DNA from: Streptomyces coacervatus | Lineage (GTDB): Bacteria; Actinomycetota; Actinomycetes; Streptomycetales; Streptomycetaceae | NCBI RefSeq assembly: GCF_029223485.1 | Contig: NZ_JARHTP010000010.1 | Coordinates: 331,590 to 395,589 of the forward strand | Reading direction: 5' to 3' | DNA: 64,000 nt | Shown here: piece by piece, positions 50,868 to 59,427 of the stretch | Numbering within the stretch: the first letter of the stretch is position 1 | How the letters are laid out: the number at the start of each line of letters is the position of its first letter | Position numbers and translations under genes: made by a program | Notes under the pieces: generated by a model | Databases searched by the model: none | Seen by the model: only the letters and a program-made list of their open reading frames with translations | What the model was told of the DNA's origin: nothing

Positions 50868-52058
50868 ATGAAGGCGTACGTCGTCGGGGTCGGGATGACC
50901 CGGTTCGAGAAGCCCGAGACCCGTGAGTGGCAGTACTGGGACATGGTGCGGGAGGCGGGGAGTGCCGCTCTCGCGGAGGCCGGGGTCTCGTACGGAGACG
51001 TGGAACAGGTTCCTGTCGGTTACTGCTTCCAGCCCTCGACCGCCGGTCAGCGCGCCGCGTATGAGCTGGGTCTCACCGGCGTGCCGGTCTACAACGTCAA
51101 CAACAACTGCGCGACCGGCTCGACGGCGCTCATGCTCGCGCGCCAGCTCGTCGAGGGCGGGGCCGCCGACTGCGTACTGGCACTGGGCTTCGAGAAGATG
51201 AAGAAGGGCGCGCTGGGCGGAGGGGCGGATGGAGGGGATTTCTCCACATCTCCCGTCGCCCGGCACTACGGCATCATGGCCGCCCGCCACGGCTTCGAGA
51301 TGACCCCGCCCACCGCCCAGATCTTCGGCGACGCGGCCCGTGAGCACATGGAGCGGTACGGCACGACCGAGTCTCAGCTCGCCGCCGTGGCCGCCAAGAA
51401 CCACCGGCACTCGGCGCACAATCCGTACGCGCAGTTCCGGGACGTGTACGAGGTCGACGACATCCTCGCCGCGCGCACGGTCCACCGGCCGCTGACCAAG
51501 CTGCAGTGCTCGCCGACGTCGGACGGGGCGGCGGCCGCGGTCGTCGTCTCCGAACGGTTCGTGGAGCGGCGGGAGTTGAGCGGGAAGGCCGTCGAGATCG
51601 TTGCGCAGGCGATGACGACCGACACGGAGGAGTCCTTTGCGTCGGGGTCGTGTATCGACGTCGTGGGGCAGCCGATGTCCCGGGAGGCGGCGCGGCAGGT
51701 GTACGAGCGGGCCGGGCTCGGGATCGGTGACGTGGACGTCGTAGAACTGCACGACTGCTTCTCGATCAACGAGCTGCTGACGTACGAAGCCCTCGGGATG
51801 TGCGGGGAGGGGGAGTCCGGGAAGCTGGTGGAGTCGGGGGCGACGACGTACGGCGGGCGGTGGGTGGTGAACCCGTCCGGCGGGCTGATCTCCAAGGGGC
51901 ATCCGCTGGGGGCGACCGGGATTGCTCAAGTGGCCGAGTTGGTATGGCAGTTGAGGGGTAAGGCGGGGGAGCGGCAGGTGCCGGGGGCTCAGGTCGGGCT
52001 CGCGCACAACATCGGGCTGGGCGGGGCGGCAGTGGTGACGCTGGTGCGGGCGGTGTAG
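50868..52058 (+). CDS. SCPx/Ltp1-like thiolase (lipid-transfer protein)
   Basis: A 396-residue thiolase-fold enzyme. The catalytic cysteine is C81 in NVNNNCATGSTALMLARQL, with ELHDCFSINELLTYEALG and NPSGGLISKGHPLGATG. The sequence follows the thiolase half of animal sterol carrier protein X and mycobacterial Ltp1, which act on branched or steroid side-chain acyl-CoAs. ATG 50868 is chosen for GAGGG upstream and the typical MKAYVVGVGMTRF start; ATG 50850 is possible. A perfect KstR-type box precedes it. Confidence 0.88.
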   Translation: MKAYVVGVGMTRFEKPETREWQYWDMVREAGSAALAEAGVSYGDVEQVPVGYCFQPSTAGQRAAYELGLTGVPVYNVNNNCATGSTALMLARQLVEGGAADCVLALGFEKMKKGALGGGADGGDFSTSPVARHYGIMAARHGFEMTPPTAQIFGDAAREHMERYGTTESQLAAVAAKNHRHSAHNPYAQFRDVYEVDDILAARTVHRPLTKLQCSPTSDGAAAAVVVSERFVERRELSGKAVEIVAQAMTTDTEESFASGSCIDVVGQPMSREAARQVYERAGLGIGDVDVVELHDCFSINELLTYEALGMCGEGESGKLVESGATTYGGRWVVNPSGGLISKGHPLGATGIAQVAELVWQLRGKAGERQVPGAQVGLAHNIGLGGAAVVTLVRAV

Positions 52059-52122
52059 GTCCTGCGGAGGAGGACCCCGTGGGGCGAAATCCCGATGCAA
52101 GGGGCGTAACCCGGTTGAGAAC

Positions 52123-53577
52123 ATGACAGGCATGCTGGAAGCCGCTGACGTCACCCGGATATCCCCTCGTACTGCTCCTCCCACCTGGCTGGTCGTGGCG
52201 CTCGCCTGCGCCGGGCAGTTCCTGGTGGTGCTCGATGTGTCGGTCGTCAATGTGGCGCTGCCGTCGATGCGGGCCGACCTGGGGCTGAGTGCGCCGGGGC
52301 TGCAGTGGGTGGTGAACGCGTACGCGATCGCCTTCGCCGGGTTCATGCTGCTCGGCGGGCGGGCCGGGGATCTGTACGGGCGCAAGCGGATGTTCCTGGT
52401 CGGGCTCGGGCTGTTCACGGTGGCCTCGCTGGGCGGCGGGCTGGCGCAGGCGGGCGGTCAGCTGCTGGTGGCGCGGGCCGTGCAGGGGCTGGGGGCGGCG
52501 GTGCTTGCGCCCTCGACGCTCACCATCCTCACCTCCGCCGTCCCGGAGGGTGCGGCGCGGGCGCGGGCGATTGCGACCTGGACCGCGGTGGGTGCCGGCG
52601 GTGGAGCCGCCGGTGGGCTGGTCGGCGGGGCGCTGGTGGACGGGCTGTCGTGGCGGTGGGTGCTGCTGATCAACGTGCCGATCGGGGCGGTCGTGCTGGC
52701 CGGGTCGGTGCGGTGGCTGGCGGAGAGCCGGAACGGGGACGGGCGGCGGCTCGATCTGCCGGGTGCGCTGCTGGTGACTGCCGGGCTCGCGACGCTCGCG
52801 TACGGGATCTCGCAGACGGAGGCGGAGGGGTGGACGGCGGCGGCCACGGTCGTGCCGTTGGCCGCCGGGCTTGCGCTGATCGCGCTGTTCCTGCTGGTCG
52901 AGGCGCGTACGGCGGCCCCGTTGATGCCGCTCGGGCTGTTCCGGGTGCGGGCCGTGTCGTCCGCGAACGCGGCGATGTTCGTGAACGGGTTCGCGATGTT
53001 CTGCATGTGGTTCTTCATGACGCTGTACGCGCAGAACGTGCTCGGATACACGCCGCTGGAGGCGGGGTTGGCGCTGGTGCCGAGCTCGCTTGCGGTGCTC
53101 CTGGGCTCCAAGTCGGCGCCCCGTTTCATGCCGGTGTTCGGCGCCCGCAGGGTGGCGGTGTTCGGAGCGGTCGTGGCGGCGGTGGGCTTCGGCTGGCAGT
53201 CGATGATGACGCCGGAGGGCAACTATCTGACGGAGATCATGTTCCCGGGGATCCTGATGATGCTGGGGGCGGGTCTCACGGCGACCCCGCTCGCCGCGCT
53301 GGCGACGTCGGGGGCGGCTGCGGGGGAGGCCGGGCTGGTGTCGGGGCTGGTCAACACCTCGCGCACGATGGGCGGTTCGCTGGGGCTCGCGGTGATGTCG
53401 ACGATCGCGGCGACGCGTACGGCAGGGATGGCCGGGATGGCAGGGAGCGATGCCCCGGGGGCGCTCACTGATGGGTACGCGCTGGTGTTCCGGACGGCCG
53501 CCGGGGTGCTGCTCGCGGGGGCGGTGCTGATGCTGGTGTGGCTGCCGCGCAGAATTTCCGCGAAGTCGGCGAAGTAG
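52123..53577 (+). CDS. DHA2-type MFS drug transporter
   Basis: A 484-residue pump with 14 helices: LVVLDVSVVNVALPSM (motif in helix 1), GGRAGDLYGRKRMFLVG (loop 2-3), RAVQGLGAAVLAPSTL and GGLVGGALVDGLSWRWVLLINVPIG (motif C in helix 5). A proton-driven multidrug or metabolite exporter. It is 64 bp after the thiolase and may share its transcript; a role in steroid export would be inference. Confidence 0.88.
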   Translation: MTGMLEAADVTRISPRTAPPTWLVVALACAGQFLVVLDVSVVNVALPSMRADLGLSAPGLQWVVNAYAIAFAGFMLLGGRAGDLYGRKRMFLVGLGLFTVASLGGGLAQAGGQLLVARAVQGLGAAVLAPSTLTILTSAVPEGAARARAIATWTAVGAGGGAAGGLVGGALVDGLSWRWVLLINVPIGAVVLAGSVRWLAESRNGDGRRLDLPGALLVTAGLATLAYGISQTEAEGWTAAATVVPLAAGLALIALFLLVEARTAAPLMPLGLFRVRAVSSANAAMFVNGFAMFCMWFFMTLYAQNVLGYTPLEAGLALVPSSLAVLLGSKSAPRFMPVFGARRVAVFGAVVAAVGFGWQSMMTPEGNYLTEIMFPGILMMLGAGLTATPLAALATSGAAAGEAGLVSGLVNTSRTMGGSLGLAVMSTIAATRTAGMAGMAGSDAPGALTDGYALVFRTAAGVLLAGAVLMLVWLPRRISAKSAK

Positions 53578-53640
53578 TCGGGGGAGCGAGGCAACGATCC
53601 GGGCTGCCCATGGACTCCTTTAGACATCTAGGAGGTGCCC

Positions 53641-54183
53641 ATGGGGGATCGCAAGGAGGCTCGGGACAAGGAGTTCCAGAGCTTTGTCACCGGCCGCTGG
53701 CCGCGGCTGCTGCGCACGGCATTTCTCCTCACGGGGGAGCAACACGCCGCGGAGGACCTGGTCCAGTCGACGCTCGAGCAGGTCTACGTGGCCTGGCGCC
53801 GCGTCGGCTCGGCGGACAACCCGGAGGCGTATGTACGGCGCGTGATGATCAACGCGCATGCGCGCAAACACCGCAGAAGGCTGCGGGAGTTCCTGGCGCC
53901 GAAGGACGACTCGGGGCTGGTGCACGAGGTCGCCGACACCGGTGACCGAATCGCCCAGGCCGACGACCGGGGCGTCCTGCTGAAGGCGCTCGCCCAACTG
54001 CCCGTGCGGCAGCGGGAGGCGGTGGTCCTGCGGTACTGGGAGGACCTCACCGAGACACAGACGGCCGAGGCGATGGGCTGCAGTGTCGGCTCGGTGAAGA
54101 GCAATGCGGCCAAGGGGATCGCGAAACTTCGTGCCATACCGGGACTGGCGGACATGGTGAGCAGTGGGGGAGGGCGTAAGTGA
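53641..54183 (+). CDS. SigE-family RNA polymerase sigma factor
   Basis: A 180-residue ECF-type sigma factor. Region 2 is LLRTAFLLTGEQHAAEDLVQSTLEQVYVAWRRV; region 4 is LPVRQREAVVLRYWEDLTETQTAEAMGCSVGSVKSNAAKGIAKLR. It belongs to the SigE/SigK-like actinobacterial group. ATG 53641 has AGGAGG at 5-bp spacing, better than the GTG two codons upstream. It overlaps the next gene. Confidence 0.9.
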   Translation: MGDRKEARDKEFQSFVTGRWPRLLRTAFLLTGEQHAAEDLVQSTLEQVYVAWRRVGSADNPEAYVRRVMINAHARKHRRRLREFLAPKDDSGLVHEVADTGDRIAQADDRGVLLKALAQLPVRQREAVVLRYWEDLTETQTAEAMGCSVGSVKSNAAKGIAKLRAIPGLADMVSSGGGRK

Positions 54184-54995
54184 TGAGCGCAGACCGGGAG
54201 ACGGGCCACGAGATGACGAACACCGACATCGCTCTCCTGCTGGCCGACGCCGCGGACGGGGTCGAGATCGGTATAGCCCCCACCCAGGCGGTGATCCGCG
54301 GCGGGCGGCGGCGCAGGGCCCGGCGCTGGGCGGTGGCCGCGGGGGCGGCACTGGCGATCGTCGGGACGACGGGGACGGTGGCTCTGGCGGGCCTGCCGGG
54401 CGGGGACGGACATCGGGTGGCGGCGACGCAGCCGCCGACGACGCTGCCAAATTCGTTCCAGGCCGAGCCGCACAACACCACGCTGGCGAGCGGGTTCGAG
54501 GACGGCAAGGCGTGGAATGTCTCCGTCGACGTGTGGGGCGCGCCGCGCAATGCGGCTGAGGCGCAGGCCCAGTTGACGGTCATGACCGAGTACGGGGAAT
54601 ACCCCGGGGAGATCAGCGAGGCCTCCGACCTGATCGGCAAGAGCGCCATCTTCGTGTCGAAGAGCTACGACGGGAAGGCGTCAATGATGATCCACCAGAT
54701 GCTGTCCAAGGGGGACAGGCAGAGGGGCACGGACCTCGTTTCCGGGGCGAGCGGGCTGAAGTCCAGCTCCGAGCCCGCGCGCCTCGTGGTCGGCCGGATC
54801 GCCAAGTCAGCCCAGCAGGTCACCTGCACCTGGAAGGACGGCACGAGCACAGTCCTGCACAGGGATCCGGCGAACACCATCGTCAACAACACCCTCCTGC
54901 AGGGCATCCGGCCCGCCGAAGGCTCCCCGGACGCCTGGTTCGTGTGCCTGGCGCCGAAGGGCACGAGCTACGACAAGGCGGAGGTGACCGGGTAA
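54180..54995 (+). CDS. membrane protein paired with the sigma factor
   Basis: A 271-residue protein whose start overlaps the sigma-factor stop. A cytoplasmic N-terminus (TDIALLLADAADGVEIGIAPTQAVIRGGRRRR) is followed by one helix WAVAAGAALAIVGTTGTVALAG and a 190-residue external domain with cysteines in VTCTWKDG and WFVCLAPKG. This is the usual partner of SigE-family factors and presumably a membrane anti-sigma, though no zinc anti-sigma motif is seen. It ends 4 bp from the opposing response regulator. Confidence 0.75.
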   Translation: MMSADRETGHEMTNTDIALLLADAADGVEIGIAPTQAVIRGGRRRRARRWAVAAGAALAIVGTTGTVALAGLPGGDGHRVAATQPPTTLPNSFQAEPHNTTLASGFEDGKAWNVSVDVWGAPRNAAEAQAQLTVMTEYGEYPGEISEASDLIGKSAIFVSKSYDGKASMMIHQMLSKGDRQRGTDLVSGASGLKSSSEPARLVVGRIAKSAQQVTCTWKDGTSTVLHRDPANTIVNNTLLQGIRPAEGSPDAWFVCLAPKGTSYDKAEVTG

Positions 54996-54999
54996 GGGG

Positions 55000-55632
55000 T
55001 CACAGCCACCCCTGCTGCCGGGCCTCCCGCATCGCCTCCATGCGGTTGCGGGTGCCCGTCTTGCCGATGGCGGACGAGAGGTAGTTGCGGACCGTCGACT
55101 CGGACAGGTGCAGCTTGGCGGCGATGTCGGCGACCGTCGCACCGTCCACGGACGCCTTGAGGACGTCGCACTCGCGGGCGGTGAGCGGGTTGGGCCCGGC
55201 GCTGAGCGCGGCGGCGGCGAGCGCGGGGTCGATCACGGTCTCGCCGGTCAGCACCCGGCGGATCGCCTCGGCCAACTCCTCCACGGGGCCGTCCTTCACG
55301 AGGAAGCCGGCCGCTCCGGCCTCCATCGCGCGGCGCAGATAGCCGGGCCGCCCGAACGTGGTGAGGATCAGCACCCGGCAGTCCGGGACCTGCTCGCGCA
55401 GTTCGGCCGCCGCGTCCAGGCCGCTCATGCCCGGCAGTTCGATGTCCAGCAGGGCCACGTCCGGCCGGTGGATCAGCGCGGCGTCCACGATGGCGTCGCC
55501 CGCCGCGACCTGGGCGACGACCTCCAGGTCCTCCTCCAAGCCCAGCAGCAGGGCGAGCGCGCCCCGCATCATTCCCTGGTCCTCGGCGAGCAGAACCCGC
55601 ACGCTCTTCGACGGCCGGTGATCCCGGGGCAT
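55000..55632 (-). CDS. DesR-like (NarL/FixJ) response regulator
   Basis: A 210-residue regulator. Its receiver domain has the phospho-acceptor D63 in HRPDVALLDIELPGMSG and K113 in FLVKDGP. The C-terminal LuxR HTH is NPLTARECDVLKASVDGATVADIAAKLHLSESTVRNYLSSAIGKTGTRNR. Its cognate is most likely the histidine kinase at 57420-58694 on the same strand; the two are separated by an opposite-strand arabinofuranosidase gene. The start could instead be GTG 55641. Confidence 0.88.
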   Translation of the reverse strand: MPRDHRPSKSVRVLLAEDQGMMRGALALLLGLEEDLEVVAQVAAGDAIVDAALIHRPDVALLDIELPGMSGLDAAAELREQVPDCRVLILTTFGRPGYLRRAMEAGAAGFLVKDGPVEELAEAIRRVLTGETVIDPALAAAALSAGPNPLTARECDVLKASVDGATVADIAAKLHLSESTVRNYLSSAIGKTGTRNRMEAMREARQQGWL

Positions 55633-55811
55633 CTCGTTCACGGGACAAGAGTAGGGCGCGGGGCGGGACGGGGGCCCGTTTAAAGACTCGTCTAAAGACT
55701 TGTCATTGTTCCGTTCCGCGAGTCTTGACGGCCCCCGGCTTCGGCCCAACAATCGCCTCTGCATTGGGAGTTCGCCTTTGCAATTCCTGTGCCGCACCCC
55801 CACCCGCAATT

Positions 55812-55875
55812 GTTCGGCATTTCGATCGCAGAAATAGGTTCGGTATTTCGGTCGAACGTTGTTCGGTATGTCGGA
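55812..55875. promoter_or_regulatory. three direct 15-bp repeats before the arabinofuranosidase gene
   Basis: gttcggcatttcgat (55812), gttcggtatttcggt (55838) and gttcggtatgtcgga (55861), spaced 26 and 23 bp. The interval also contains cgaac-gtt-gttcg (55853-55865). They lie directly upstream of the start, so they are likely binding sites for a sugar-responsive regulator. The remainder of the 55633-55891 gap holds no gene. Confidence 0.5.
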
Positions 55876-55891
55876 CATGAAGGAGCCCGCC

Positions 55892-57442
55892 TTGCCCACC
55901 TTGTTCTCAAGACTCAGAACCGCGACCCTGGCCGCGCTCTCCGCGCTCATAACCGTCCTGGCGCTCGCCGTCGGCGTACCGCAGGCACAGGCCGCGAGCT
56001 CGCTGCCCTGCGACATCTACGCCGCCGCGGGCACCCCCTGCGTCGCCGCGCACAGCCTCGTCAGGGCGCTCTACTCGTCGTACAACGGCTCGCTCTACCA
56101 GGTGCAGCGGGCCTCGGACAGCGCCACCTCGAACATCGGGCTGCTGTCCGCCGGAGGGTACGCCAACGCGGCCGCCCAGGACTCCTTCTGTTCCGGCACC
56201 ACCTGCATCATCACCAAGATCTACGACCAGTCCTCGCGCCACAACGACCTGACGGTCGAGGGGGCCGGTGGGGCCGGTGCGGCCGATGTCGGCTCGCCCG
56301 CCGACGCCCTGCCGGTGACCGTCGGCGGGCACCAGGTCTACGGCCTGGAGATCTCGGCGGGCATGGGCTACCGGGACAACTCCACCTCCGGCGTCGCCGT
56401 CAACGGGCAGGCCGAGGGGATGTACATGGTGACCTCCGGCACCCATGTCAACGGCCGGTGCTGCTTCGACTACGGCAATGCCGAGACGAACAACAAGGAC
56501 ACCGGCAACGGCCACATGGACGCGATCAACTTCGGCACCGAGTGCTGGTTCTCGCCGTGCTACGGCGGTGGCCCCTGGGTGCAGGCCGACCTGGAGAACG
56601 GCCTGTTCCAGTCGGACGCCGGCTACAGCAAGAACACGTCGAACACCGGCACCGGGGCGACGCCGTTCGTGACCGCTTTGCTGAAGAACAACGGTCAGGA
56701 CCACTTCGCGCTGAAATACGGCAACGCACAATCCGGCAGCCTCACCACGACCTATTCCGGCGGTGAACCCACCACCGGCAGCGGCTACTCGCCCATGCAC
56801 CAGGAGGGCGCGATCGTCCTCGGCACCGGCGGCGACAACAGCAACGGCTCCATCGGGTCCTTCTTCGAGGGCGTCATGACCTCGGGCAACCCGACGGACG
56901 CCGCCGACAACTCGGTGCAGGCGAACATCGTCTCCGTCGGCTACGGCGGCTCGACCGGCTCCACCGGTTCACTGAACCCGGGTTCGGAGATATCCCTGCG
57001 CGCGACGACCTCGTGCTGCACCGGCGACTACATCCGCCACCAGAACAACGCGGCGGTCATCTCCTCGATCACGTCGAGCAGTTCGACGCTCGACAAGAAC
57101 GACGCCACCTGGATCGTCCGCCGCGGTCTGGCCAGCAGCTCCTGCGTCTCCTTCGAGTCGCGCAACTACCCCGGTGACTTCCTGCGGCACTACAACTTCC
57201 AGCTGCTCCGCCAACCCATGGACGGCACCGCGCAGTTCAGATCCGATGCCACCTTCTGCCCGACGACCGGCAAGAGCGGCACGGGGACCTCGTTCGCCTC
57301 GTACAACTACCCGACCAAGTTCATCCGCCACTACAACCTCAACGTCTACATAGCGAGCAACGGCGGCTCCAACACCTGGGACAGCTCCACGTCCTGGACG
57401 GACGACGTGAGCTGGGTGGTCAGCTCGCCCTGGGCGCCGTAG
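55892..57442 (+). CDS. secreted alpha-L-arabinofuranosidase B (GH54 with CBM42)
   Basis: About 516 residues. TTG 55892 follows AAGGAG by 6 bp and gives a signal peptide (LRTATLAALSALITVLALAVG, cut after AQA); ATG 55868 or 55877 are alternatives. The GH54 catalytic domain runs from LPCDIYAAAGTPCVAAHSLVRALYSSYNG to the acidic residues of GLEISAGMGYRDNSTSG and MDAINFGTECWFSPCYGGGPWVQADLENG. A C-terminal CBM42 arabinose-binding domain carries ESRNYPGDFLRHYNFQL and SYNYPTKFIRHYNLNVY. It removes arabinose side chains from hemicellulose. It sits between the two halves of a two-component system. Confidence 0.9.
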   Translation: MPTLFSRLRTATLAALSALITVLALAVGVPQAQAASSLPCDIYAAAGTPCVAAHSLVRALYSSYNGSLYQVQRASDSATSNIGLLSAGGYANAAAQDSFCSGTTCIITKIYDQSSRHNDLTVEGAGGAGAADVGSPADALPVTVGGHQVYGLEISAGMGYRDNSTSGVAVNGQAEGMYMVTSGTHVNGRCCFDYGNAETNNKDTGNGHMDAINFGTECWFSPCYGGGPWVQADLENGLFQSDAGYSKNTSNTGTGATPFVTALLKNNGQDHFALKYGNAQSGSLTTTYSGGEPTTGSGYSPMHQEGAIVLGTGGDNSNGSIGSFFEGVMTSGNPTDAADNSVQANIVSVGYGGSTGSTGSLNPGSEISLRATTSCCTGDYIRHQNNAAVISSITSSSSTLDKNDATWIVRRGLASSSCVSFESRNYPGDFLRHYNFQLLRQPMDGTAQFRSDATFCPTTGKSGTGTSFASYNYPTKFIRHYNLNVYIASNGGSNTWDSSTSWTDDVSWVVSSPWAP

Positions 57443-58694
57443 CCGCCACGGGTTCGCACGCATCGCCGGCCTCCACGGGGAGTTCGGCGGTGACCGTGAA
57501 ACCGCCTCGCGGCGACGGGCCGGCCTTGAGGGAGCCGCCGGCCGCCGCGAGGCGCTCGGTCAGCCCCTTGAGGCCGGTGCCGCCGATGCCCGGCAAGGAC
57601 GGCGCGGGCGACTCACCGCCGCCGGTGCCGTTGTCGGTGACGGTGAGGCGGACATGCTCGAAGGCACTGTTTACGGTGATCTCGCAGCGCGTGGCGCCGG
57701 CGTGCCGTACGACGTTGGTGACCGCCTCCCGGACCACCCACCCCAGCAACGCCTCGGACTGCGGGGCGAGGGGCGGGCCCGAGCGGTTCACCACCGGCTC
57801 GACGCCGGCCGCGGTCAGCACCGAGCGGGCCCGGTCCAGTTCGGTGGCGAGACTGCCCTCGCGGTAGCCGGTCACGGCCTCGCGGATCTCGGTCAGCGCC
57901 TGGCGGCCGACGGCTTCGATGTCGGTGATCTGGTCCAGGGCGGCGTCCATGTTCCGCGGGGCCAGCCGCCGGGCCGCCTCCGACTTCACCACGATCACCG
58001 ACAGGGTGTGCCCGAGCAGGTCGTGCAGGTCGCGGGAGAAGCGCAGGCGTTCCTTCTCGACCGCCTGGTGCGCCAGTTTCTCGCGGGCCGCCTGCAGTTC
58101 ACGTACCGCCTCGGACAGGGACAGGATCGCGGCGGTGACCATCGTCGAGAGGAAGGTGCCGTAGGCGACGTTCAAGGCGTCCCAGCCCGCCCGGAACGCG
58201 GAGACCGCCGCCGCGAGCGCGGTCAGCCCGAGCACGGTCTGGCCGAGCCACGGGCCACGCAGGACCGAGCCGGTGGCCAGGCCGAGCAGGGGGAAGAAGT
58301 ACAGCCAGCTGCCGCCGTACCCGATGGCCAGTCCGCAGGTGATCGCGGTCATCAGGCCGAGCGCCAGCCGGGTCGGGGGCGCCTCGCGCTTCGCCTTCAC
58401 GAAGGAGCGGAACGTCACATAGATGTAGAGGGAGTTGAAGGCGAACAGCCCCAGGCCGCCGATCCAGGGGTTCGGGGTCTTGCCCTGCCACAGATTGGAG
58501 AACGCGCCCATACCCATGAGCAGCCACGGCAGCAGCGCGAAGCCGGTCGGCGGCGGACCCGGGTCCCGGGGCATCTTCCCGGTCCGACGCGCTTCCTTTT
58601 GCGCGGCCTTGAAAGCGTGCGCGTCCGCGCGCCACTGTGCCCGCGCCGCCCGCCACTGGCCCACCTGGCAGGTGACCTCTCGCATCCAGGACAT
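57420..58694 (-). CDS. DesK-like sensor histidine kinase
   Basis: A 424-residue kinase with five or six membrane helices, then the HisKA_3 dimerisation box RFSRDLHDLLGHTLSVIVVKSEAARRL with H224, and a HATPase domain (GWVVREAVTNVVRHAGA; VTDNGTGGG; GIGGTGLKGLTERLAAAGG). Its last 23 bp overlap the end of the arabinofuranosidase gene. It lies 16 bp after the ABC permease gene on the same strand and should pair with the regulator at 55000. Confidence 0.9.
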   Translation of the reverse strand: MSWMREVTCQVGQWRAARAQWRADAHAFKAAQKEARRTGKMPRDPGPPPTGFALLPWLLMGMGAFSNLWQGKTPNPWIGGLGLFAFNSLYIYVTFRSFVKAKREAPPTRLALGLMTAITCGLAIGYGGSWLYFFPLLGLATGSVLRGPWLGQTVLGLTALAAAVSAFRAGWDALNVAYGTFLSTMVTAAILSLSEAVRELQAAREKLAHQAVEKERLRFSRDLHDLLGHTLSVIVVKSEAARRLAPRNMDAALDQITDIEAVGRQALTEIREAVTGYREGSLATELDRARSVLTAAGVEPVVNRSGPPLAPQSEALLGWVVREAVTNVVRHAGATRCEITVNSAFEHVRLTVTDNGTGGGESPAPSLPGIGGTGLKGLTERLAAAGGSLKAGPSPRGGFTVTAELPVEAGDACEPVAATAPRAS

Positions 58695-58710
58695 GTCTCT
58701 GCTCCCCCGT

Positions 58711-59427
58711 TCAGACGGTCCGTCCGGACCGCCGGTACGACAGCACAGCGTACGAACCGAAGGCCAGCAGCCAGAGGGCCAGCACGGTGATCGCGCTCAG
58801 TGCCGGAGCGCGGCCCTCTGCCGCCGATGCACCGAGCTGGGCGAAACGGTAGGTGGGCGTGTACGCCGACAGCGCGCGCAGCCAGTCCGGGAACAGGGTG
58901 ACCGGGAACCACAGGCCGCCCAGCACCGCCAGGCCCAGGTTGCATGCCATGTTCGTGACGCCGGTGGTCGGTCCGGTCAGCCGGTAGCCGTTGCCCAGGC
59001 CCAGCAGGGTGAAGGGCACCGAGCCCAGCCACAGCAGCGCCGCGACCGCCGCCCACTGCCAGGCGTCCAGCCGTACGCCGTTGACCAGGCCGCCCGCGGC
59101 GAGCACCGCGAGGATGGCCGGCAGCACCGTCACCGAGCCGGTCAGAGTCCGGCCGACGACGACCTGGCGCGGGGTCATCGGGGTCACCCTCAGCTGCCGC
59201 AGCCAGCCGATCGCCCGGTCCTCGGCGACCCCGCCGCCGGTGTTCAGGGCGCAGCCGACGGCGCCGTACCCGGCCATGCCGACCATTGCGCCCGTCCTCC
59301 AACTCCCGTCGTCCGCACCGAGGTTGGTGAACAGCAGATACATCAGCACCGGCATCGCGATCCCGCCGATCACAAAACCCGCGTCGCGCAGGGTCCGGCG
59401 CACTTCGAGCCGCAGATAGTCCAGCAT
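58711..59427 (-). CDS. ABC-2 type transporter permease
   Basis: A 238-residue membrane protein with six helices. The N-terminus LDYLRLEVRRTLRDAGFVIGGIAMPVLMYLLF and the RVTPMTPRQVVVGRTLTGSV segment are typical of ABC2_membrane permeases (drug/lipid export). Its start overlaps the ATPase stop (ATGA). It forms an exporter with the next gene. Confidence 0.87.
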   Translation of the reverse strand: MLDYLRLEVRRTLRDAGFVIGGIAMPVLMYLLFTNLGADDGSWRTGAMVGMAGYGAVGCALNTGGGVAEDRAIGWLRQLRVTPMTPRQVVVGRTLTGSVTVLPAILAVLAAGGLVNGVRLDAWQWAAVAALLWLGSVPFTLLGLGNGYRLTGPTTGVTNMACNLGLAVLGGLWFPVTLFPDWLRALSAYTPTYRFAQLGASAAEGRAPALSAITVLALWLLAFGSYAVLSYRRSGRTV

